From Cricetomys ansorgei (Eukaryota; Chordata; Mammalia; Rodentia; Nesomyidae), in contig JAMJFZ010001815.1 of NCBI GenBank assembly GCA_026225945.1, forward strand, positions 13,864,501 to 13,928,500: a DNA stretch of 64,000 nt. Reading direction: 5' to 3'. Made by a program: the position numbers and the translations under genes. The notes beneath the pieces were generated by a model. It saw only the letters and a list, made by a program, of their open reading frames with translations, did no database searches and was not told where the DNA came from. Shown here piece by piece: positions 56,991-64,000 of this stretch; the first letter of the stretch is position 1, and every line of letters begins with the position of its first letter.

Positions 56991-57275
56991 TTCAGATGAA
57001 GCACTACCCACAACTGTTTCCTGGGCATGGGTCTCTGAACTGTGTGTGTTGAGAGGAAGCCAAGTACCAGCATGTAGGCACGAATCCATCATTCTTTGCC
57101 TTTGACTACGGATGTAATGTGACCAGCTGCTTGGAGTTCCTGTTGCCTTGACCACCCTCACACCCCCAGTGATGGATTGTAACCTGGGATTCTGAACTAA
57201 GTAACCTTTCTTCCTTAAATGTCTTTCTCAGAGTATTTTATCACAGCAAGAAGAAGGAAACCAAGATATGGTGCT
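56985..57275. mobile_element. Rodent LTR-like repeat fragment
   Basis: 'gatgtaatgtgaccagctgc', 'gtgatggattgtaacctggg', 'cagagtattttatcacagca', then 'aggaaaccaagata'. Same family end as 59585-60015. Confidence 0.65.
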
Positions 57276-59316
57276 GTGGGCTTTTGAATCTAAGTACTGA
57301 TAGCAAAGGGATGCTGTGATCTAAGCTGTAGGCATGATTCAAAAATATTTCCTCTTTAAGCTGATTTTCTGTTTTTATTTTTCTTCAAGGAATCAATCAG
57401 AAAGCTGACTAAGCAAAAGGTTTTACAGCTGAAGTGGGAAAGTGAGTGTTCTGATGCCCTTTGAATGTGAAAGGGTCTACCCAAAGAAGCTACAAATAGG
57501 ACTTGACAGGGCCCTGATTCAGTAAGTAGTATCTATCATCTTGAAATTAGTTGCCAAGTATTTCCTTTGTTACTCACTGAGATAAACCTTGCAAAGGTTT
57601 AGGTTTCCTAGTAACTCACGTGAAGTCACTCTTTCAGCGAATCATCTTTGAAGAGATTGCTCATTAAAACAGATTGGTTTAAGAAGAATTCGACAAACTT
57701 CTTTTCTTGAATAACTCATCTACTGGGTTATGGCTATCAGTTTCTGCTCTGGTCAATGCGAAAGGTTATTTTGTAAGGCAATAATTCAAGTATTACTGAA
57801 ATTAAACAAACCCCATGCCAACTCTTTGATCTTGATATCATAAACAGGACCCCATTCCTTCAGATAAAACAGCTACATTTCCCATTTGTGCAGCCTTTCC
57901 TGGTACCAGTCCATAGTGATCTGATAAAACCCAAAGAAGACTGGACTAATTACTGACACAGAAACAGCTGGGTTGTAACACTGCAGTGCCAGATTCACTG
58001 AATTATAGATTCTGAAACAGGAATTTCTTTGAGGAAAGATGCTTCCCTTCAGAACACATGGGACTACATGATGAACCAAGGGAAGATGCTTTCTGCATAA
58101 GTCAAATACTGCCCCAGGGATGCAGGCAAAAGCTTCAAGGACCTGTGGCTTATTGAAAGGGTCCAGCTTGATTTCTCCCTTCAGATCTGCCCGTGGGCTC
58201 TGTCATCCTTATTTCTGATGATGTTTTGGGCAAATCCCTTCACTCTCTGATCAGTTTTCCAGTCTCTGTGAAGTGCTTTTAAAGTTTTAAAAATCCCATT
58301 CCATCTGAATCAAATTCTCCACCTTCTACCCAATTCTAACTTGAGTTGCATTTGACACAAGTTTGAAAAGTGTGGTGGTGGTGGTGGTGGGTGTGGTGGG
58401 GGGTAGGGCAGGTTACATTGGCAACTTTGCATTTTGTTATTTGTGCTGCTCAGTGCTCCACTTGACCTAATTGGGCTTTTCTAAGAACACAGGATCTGCG
58501 ATAAGAAAAATAAAGGTCATGTCTTCCTTGTCTCCAGCTGCTTGGTCTAGTTCCTGGATGCATTGTTCCTGTAGTCACATTGTTGCTATTTAGGTGACCT
58601 TCAGTCCCCCTCTGGCTCCTCCACCCTGAGGTTATTGACAAGAGTCACACTTCTCTGCTCTGTGAGATACCACCTTCTCCTTAAGACAATTTACCTTTTT
58701 GGACACCCACTTTGGCCATGCCCATGGAGCTTTTGCTGTGTCCTTGTGAGAGTGCACCGCTATTCCTCAGATGCCCTGCTCCCACCCTGCCATCAGAGAA
58801 AAGTTCAGTCAGACTCTTGCCTTGAGGAAGCTTTCCATGAGGATGAGGTTCTGTTGAGTCTTCACTCCAGGGAACTCAGGTCTGGTTCTGAAACATCTCT
58901 CTACTCTACTCTGGTTCATCAGAGTGCTTCAGTGTGGACTGGCAGAAACCTGTAACAGGGAAGGAATCACGAGTCTTTTTTCTGGCACGGGCCTCTATTT
59001 TCTGTGAGAAGTTTTGATATTCTTTTCATTTATTTTTCTTGTGTACATCCTAATCCTTCTTCTTACTGCTCATAATCTTCTTCCAAAAGTTAATTTTCTT
59101 TAAAAGTTTCAAATCTGAACATACCCCTTTCTTTTACACACAGGTTGGAGAAGATGATGGGACCAATCCAGTTCCTGTGTCCATATTGATGACTTCCCAT
59201 CTCTTCTCACGTATTTTCCTTGAGAGCCTTCTGCATACCTGCATGCTTTCACAGTGTGATGCTCCTCTGTGTTTCTGGGTGACAAAGGAAAGCCACCAAG
59301 CTTTCCTATGGCTTAG
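57276..59316. other. Intergenic, no recognised gene or repeat
   Basis: About 2 kb of sequence with a small (GGT)n run near 58372-58400. Open frames (58635-58955 plus, 57873-58079 minus) show no recognisable domain. It is the longest apparently repeat-free stretch in the downstream half. Confidence 0.5.

Positions 59317-59372
<56 letters not shown>
59317..59372. repeat. (ATCT)n microsatellite
   Basis: 14 uninterrupted tetranucleotide units. Confidence 0.97.
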
Positions 59373-59392
59373 CAACATCTATCAATGTTCAA

Positions 59393-59530
59393 GCATTCAC
59401 TCATTGAAGAACATGGAGATTGTTTCCAGTTTGGAGCTTTAAAAATACATCTATTATGACCATTCGTAGACATGTTTTTGTGTGGGCATAATTTTGAATT
59501 TTAAAAATATAAATACTTTAGTCAAAGTTC
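59393..59530 (-). mobile_element. Ancient L1M ORF2 fragment
   Basis: 'cattgaagaacatggagatt', 'gtttccagtttggagcttta' and 'catgtttttgtgtgggcata' are reverse phrases from the 3' part of ORF2 in old mammalian L1. Confidence 0.7.
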
Positions 59531-59584
59531 TGGGTTCTAGAGATAATGTCTACTTTTTTTTTTGTTTTTCAAATGAGAAACTTC

Positions 59585-60015
59585 TTGTTATGATTAGGTT
59601 TTAGTTGACAATTGACAGTCTAGAATCACCTGGGAAGAAAGCTTCAGTGAAGGATTGTCTATATCAGGTTGTCCCGTAGGCATTAATGTCTGTTTGGGGA
59701 GGGTTGTCTTATTAATTCATATGGGAAGACCCTGCCCACCATGGGTGGTGTGATTACCTAGCAGGAGATCCTGGACTATTCAAATGTAGAGAACAAGTTG
59801 AGCACTAGTAAGCACTTACACATTCATTCTGTCTGCTCTTGAGCCTGGGTGTGATGTGAAGAGTTGTTTTAAGTTCCTCTTGTCTCAGATTCCCCCACAT
59901 GATAAACTGTAACATGCAATTGTGAGGGGAAAAAAAACCCAAAACAACCCAACCCCTTCTCCTTTAAGTTGCATTTTGTTAGGATATTTTACCACAGCAA
60001 CAGAAATGAGATGAA
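59585..60015. mobile_element. Rodent LTR-like repeat
   Basis: 'tagttgacaattgacagtct', 'agaccctgcccaccatgggt', 'ctgctcttgagcctgggtgt', 'gataaactgtaacatgcaat', 'tattttaccacagcaacaga'. Related to 26083-26445 in reverse and to 56985-57275. Confidence 0.7.
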
Positions 60016-60819
60016 GACACTGCCAACATTACTTCAAGAGTGACTGTACCGTGTAGATATGTCAAGTTATCTAAGTATCCATAAACCATTTTTTAGACTT
60101 GTGAGTGTACACGAATCTAGTTTATTCAGCTTGGAGGCATCGTGTGATGCTTAGAGAAGAAGAAAAGTTATATTTAAATTTTGTCGCGTGTTGGTTCAGA
60201 CACCCTTTGACTTACTATAGCCTGAGGTTTTCCAGGGAGGCACTCATGTATTAGTCAAATGGAATTTGGCAGGAGCAGCCTGCATCCAACCTGTCTATTC
60301 TCATGTGACTCATACCTTTTGGGTAGATCCGGCAGAATGGTAGGGCGTCTGCCAAAAATCTATTTGCATATGAGACTTAAACATTTTCTAGGAGACTGAC
60401 AACTCATCTCAAAAAAAGAGCCAGGCAGACAGGTTTTCCTACTAATAAAAAAGTCCTCTGCATCCACAGCAGGAAGAGCAGGCAGATTTTGTGGCTAGTT
60501 GGATTGATTCTCAAATTGTATGCCAAATTCATTTCTTGAGCTGTGCATGGGAAAGTAGAGAAGGCTGTAATTAGAGACAGGAATGTCATTCTTACAGGAT
60601 TCAGTTTTAGGTTTGGAGAAGAACCAACAGAGGACTCTAGAAGCCAAACATGATATCCAAAAGGGAAGCCTTACTTCTTCAGAGAAACAGTACTGAGCTC
60701 TAACCCTTGATGTCTCCAGCAGTCAGGGGTGAGGCTCCCAGTAGGAGCATTTTCTGAAGCTGTGGAATATCACACTTTGAGGCAGAAACTATGGGAGAAG
60801 CAGGCTGACATGTGTAGGT
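60016..60819. other. Intergenic, no recognised feature
   Basis: About 800 bp without a recognised gene or repeat. Confidence 0.5.
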
Positions 60820-61095
60820 AGGCCAAGGAAATGGCTCATTGTGTACGAACACATGGTCTGTGAGCATGAGGACCTGAGTTTGAACTGTCAGGACCCAAGT
60901 GAAGAGCTGGGCATGAGTGTATATGCTGGTTCCATACCCAGCATAGGTAGGCAGAGACGGATGTTGAGAACTGACTGGCCAGCCAGACTAGCCAAAATGG
61001 TAAGCTTCTAGTTCCACGAGAGATCTTGTCTCAGGGCAATAAGATAGAGAGGGTTAGAGGAAGACAGCCAACATCTCATGGTCTCCACATATAGA
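60820..61095 (+). repeat. B3 SINE
   Basis: 'aggccaaggaaatggctcat', 'gaggacctgagtttgaactg', 'agctgggcatgagtgtatat', 'agagatcttgtctcagggca', 'catctcatggtctccacata'. Near full length. Confidence 0.85.
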
Positions 61096-61639
61096 TCCAC
61101 ACAAACTTTTGCTCATGTGTGTATGGTGCACATATATATATATTTTGTAGGTGTTGGGAAGAAGTGTCCTTTGTATACAAATCAGGATACCCTGTTTACA
61201 ATTTTGTGGGTGCCTAAGTACTCCAAGGAAGCACGCAGCAGTGGAATATGGAAATGCCTAGATATAGAAATCGATATTACATTTTAGCAGTTCCCTCTTC
61301 TTTTGATCATTTCCTAACTGCTCTTTTCCGACCTTTCTTCCTTTTTTTCTTTTCCTCAAAAGAAGGGGAATGCGACAACTTCAAGTCAGAATTTTATACA
61401 TGCTAAGCAAGCCTTCTGCCACTAAAGTTCATCTTATTCCTCTCTTCTTTTTCACTGTAGTATTTTCACATTTGCATCATCTGTATCTTAGGTTCAAGCA
61501 CGCTTTAAATTTGGGGGCTTGTTTTTTGGACTCTGGCAATCAAACCCAGGTGCCAACTTCACCACTGTAGCAAATTCCCAACTGCTTTAATTTTTAATTC
61601 ACCTATTAAACAAAAACATCATTTTAAATATTAGCACAG

Positions 61640-61760
61640 CATCTATATCTATGTATATCTATCTGTCTATCTATTTATCATCTATCTATCTCTATCATCT
61701 ATCTATCTATCTATCATTTATCATCTATCTATCTATCTATTATTTATTTATTTATTTATT
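61640..61760. repeat. (TATC)n and (TTTA)n microsatellites
   Basis: Interrupted TATC units from about 61645 to 61740, then TTTA units to 61760. Confidence 0.95.
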
Positions 61761-61761
61761 T

Positions 61762-62002
61762 CCAAAATAGATTCTCATGTATCCCAGGCTAGCCCCGAGC
61801 TTGCTATGTAGCTGAGGATGACTTCGACCTTCCAATCTTTAGCCTCACCTTGCACCAGCCTCACGCAGTGCTTGCACTGCAGGCCTGTGCCACGCTGATT
61901 GATTTGCTCGAGTGCTTATCTCTTCCAGGTCTGAGGCTTGAACATAGGCATTATGTATAGTAGGCCAGTGCTCTACCACTGAGCTCTTTTCCTGGCCTCA
62001 GA
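61762..62002 (-). repeat. B4 SINE (B1-ID composite)
   Basis: Reverse B1-like part ('cccaggctagccccgagctt', 'actgcaggcctgtgccac') followed by reverse ID part ('ctgaggcttgaacataggca', 'ccagtgctctaccactgagc'). The two-part order is diagnostic of B4. Confidence 0.85.
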
Positions 62003-62492
62003 TTCAGTTTTAGAAGAGAAAAAGGACCAGCGTTTCTCCGTCTTAGATGCGGATCCTGGGCAGGTGGGCCACAGACTGACTCGCTGACAGTACTGCTGTA
62101 CAAGGGCCATTTCCTCTATGATTGTCTCTCCTCCAGTCCCCAGTTACTTTTGAGAAATATTCTGTACCTGCTCCTTGAAATTCTGGACCAAAGAGTCATA
62201 TATTCCTGCTCGTAGTGCCTTATCACGTCACTCAGCTTTCTTCTACGTTTTAGTACATTGCACACACACCTGGCAGAAGGGCTTCTTTAAAATAAAGCAA
62301 GCAATTAGATGACGCAATGGGAATCCCCCCTTTAAGAAAGCTGAAAAGGTTTGAATAAATTACTCTAACATATCTTTTGCAGTAAAGAGCCTATCTGGCA
62401 AGAGAAGAAGAAGACTTAGATGCCAAAAAAATTTTTTTCCTTTAAAAGGAAATAGAACCTAAATAGATAAGTAGAATGAAAAAGTCATGTTT

Positions 62493-62530
62493 GGGCTAGA
62501 CAGATGGCTCAGTGGTTAAGTGTGTGGGGT
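62493..62530 (+). repeat. B2/B3 SINE head
   Basis: 'ggctagacagatggctcagt' then ggttaag is the B2 head. The sequence departs from B2 soon after. Confidence 0.65.
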
Positions 62531-63179
62531 CTCTGCAAACATCAGGGTTGGCATAGTAATGATCCCCACTAGGCATGAAGGAAATCCAGTTCAAGATGAC
62601 TCAGTAGTAGGTATTGGTTCAAACGTCTAGAGTCTGACACTGGGCAGTTTGAGGCATATTTAAGTACAGCACTATTTGGAAAAAGCTTTCGTAGTGTAAC
62701 ACAATGTCATGTGCATAAGGAGGAATAATTACATAGAAACTCTTCTCAAAGTACAGATCACTTCTTTCATGAAGATGGGTTCTATGGATAGGTTACATGT
62801 GTTACCTTAAGGGCGCAGGGGAGGATCTGATGTGGTCCCTGCCATATAGATAGCACAGAAATAATCTGGGCTATCAATCACTTCTGGTCCTGTTAACCTG
62901 TTAACCTGGGGGAGCCCCTGACCCCACAGATAATGAAAGAGTCACCAAGGCTATTAGCTACCACCATTCCCAGCCTTCGGGGTAGAAAACAGACTACACA
63001 TCTTTTCCTTTGAAAAGACACCCATGAGTGTTTTATCATTCTTGGTTTCCCTAGTGTTTGTCTGTTATCACAAGAACCTTTGTGCTCCCAACAATTTAGC
63101 ATGCTCCCTGCTCTTCTAGAGGAACAAGGTGTAGTTCTTAACACCCATCTTGGGCATCTGGGAGGCTCACCTCTGCCTG
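62531..63179. other. Intergenic, no recognised feature
   Basis: Part of a minus-strand open frame (62893-63216, 107 aa) overlaps this block, but it has no recognisable domain and runs into the LTR-like repeat. Confidence 0.5.
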
Positions 63180-63430
63180 TAACACATCTCATGTAACATT
63201 CCATGGTGGGGAACATGGCAGCAGGCAGGGTGGAGTGGTTCTGGAGCAGAGGGGGCGGGGATTGGGAGATTGAGCCTGGTATAGACTCTGAAACTTTAAA
63301 GCTTACCCCTAGTCACATACCTCCCCCAAGAAGACCACACTTCTATTCCTTCACAAATAATTCCATGAGGATCAAGTGCATTCAAACATACGAGTCTATG
63401 GGGGTCATTCTCATTCAGACCACCACACTA
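63180..63430. mobile_element. Rodent LTR-like repeat fragment
   Basis: 'gaaactttaaagcttacccc', 'cacatacctcccccaagaag', 'catacgagtctatgggggtc' and 'attctcattcagaccaccac' are the reverse of the element that starts at 54060. Confidence 0.72.
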
Positions 63431-63499
63431 TTCCTACTGAGATGAACTACTTTTGCCTTCTTGATTCAGTTGTATGCCATAAACCTTGACTCCATGCTC

Positions 63500-63560
63500 A
63501 GCTGTATGTAATAAGTACATACATACACACATGTGCACACGTATATGCACAGGCACTTGC
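63500..63560. repeat. ACAC-rich tract
   Basis: Imperfect CA/TACA repeats on the + strand. Confidence 0.7.
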
Positions 63561-63584
63561 ACACACAATTTTCAGTTCCATTGA

Positions 63585-63880
63585 GTATGCATGTAGGTGT
63601 GGAATTTCTGGTTTGTATGACAATTCTACTTAAATTAAGACTGTTTGCCACAGTGATTGTGTTTTACCTGCCCAGCAGCAATCCCAAAGATTCTATTTCT
63701 TTAAATCTTTCCCACCATTTATTTTCTGCTTTTAAACACACAAATCTTTTTATCATGTAGCCTCTTGGATATGTGGAATGGCCTGCCATTTCAGGGATTG
63801 CTATTTGGAAGTTCTTCAACTATTCTAGGTATTAAACAAGTTATGTGGTTTGAAAGTATTTCCCCTTTTCTATATATATC
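63585..63880 (-). mobile_element. Ancient L1M ORF2 fragment
   Basis: 'ggtgtggaatttctggtttg', 'tttgccacagtgattgtgtt', 'tacctgcccagcagcaatcc' correspond in reverse to old L1 ORF2. It may be the continuation of 59393-59530. Confidence 0.65.
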
Positions 63881-64000
63881 TTTTCATAAAATAAAATTGC
63901 TTTATGCATAAGTCTAGATTCAGTCCTCTTTATCTTTGATTTCTCAGTTGTATTGTTGATGCACCATATGTAGAGGCCGTTGCAAAATCCACGTCTGACA

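Noticed and set aside
40018..60015. Intact endogenous retrovirus
   Set aside because: Only solo or partial LTR-like sequences are seen. No gag, pol or env reading frame of any length is recognised.
62893..63216. 107-residue minus-strand frame as a gene or EYS relic
   Set aside because: No EGF-type cysteine spacing or laminin-G motif; it runs into an LTR-like repeat.
1..64000. CRISPR arrays, bacterial operons, phage or plasmid modules
   Set aside because: Interspersed introns, GT-AG splice sites, SINEs and LINEs show a mammalian nuclear genome. No regular spaced repeats or bacterial gene clusters are present.

Overview
This is a vertebrate nuclear genome window, from a muroid rodent. The evidence is one multi-exon gene with GT-AG introns and a dense background of rodent repeats: B1, B2, B3, B4 and ID SINEs, Lx-type L1 ends, a URR1-like hAT element and several rodent LTR-like elements, with older MIR and L1M relics. 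I cannot separate mouse, rat or another muroid by eye.

Bases 1 to about 38,100 (possibly 39,400) hold nearly all of PHF3 (PHD finger protein 3) on the + strand. Fourteen coding exons can be placed with splice sites: 3853-4014, 10261-11974, 17197-17506, 20170-20353, 22915-23059, 23160-23316, 25541-25657, 28444-28575, 29139-29274, 30296-30491, 31422-31569, 33757-33846, 35326-35521 and 35736-37828. They total 5,780 nt. With the one base carried over from the exon upstream of the window they form a single open frame of 1,926 codons plus a TGA stop, with matching phases at every junction. Roughly the first 100 residues and the promoter lie upstream. Domain order is: disordered N-terminal region, C4HC3 PHD finger (split between two exons), TFIIS central domain, linker, SPOC domain, long disordered region with a proline-rich segment, and an Arg/Asp/Lys/Glu-rich tail. 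PHF3 is a nuclear protein that reads the phosphorylated RNA polymerase II C-terminal domain through SPOC and competes with TFIIS.

The 3' UTR begins at 37829. A proximal AATAAA is at 38093, with candidate distal signals at 39306 and 39362. The first recognisable repeat after the gene starts near 40,018.

Bases 40,018-64,000 are gene-poor. They hold a mosaic of transposon fragments, some nested: a 1.8 kb minus-strand L1, further L1 3' ends, two oppositely oriented copies of one LTR family, a GTCAG-rich TATA-containing region, B1/B3/B4 SINEs and microsatellites. I recognise no protein-coding gene there. In other mammals EYS lies convergent to PHF3, and EYS is known to be missing from mouse and rat; I saw no EYS-like coding sequence by eye.

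I found no convincing new biological system. The observations most worth checking are the exon 2 splice donor inside a TG microsatellite, the SINE-poor intron after it that could host an alternative 3' end, a run of weak donors in the exons between the TFIIS-like and SPOC domains, the GTCAG-rich element at 55.2-56.0 kb, and the EYS-loss context.
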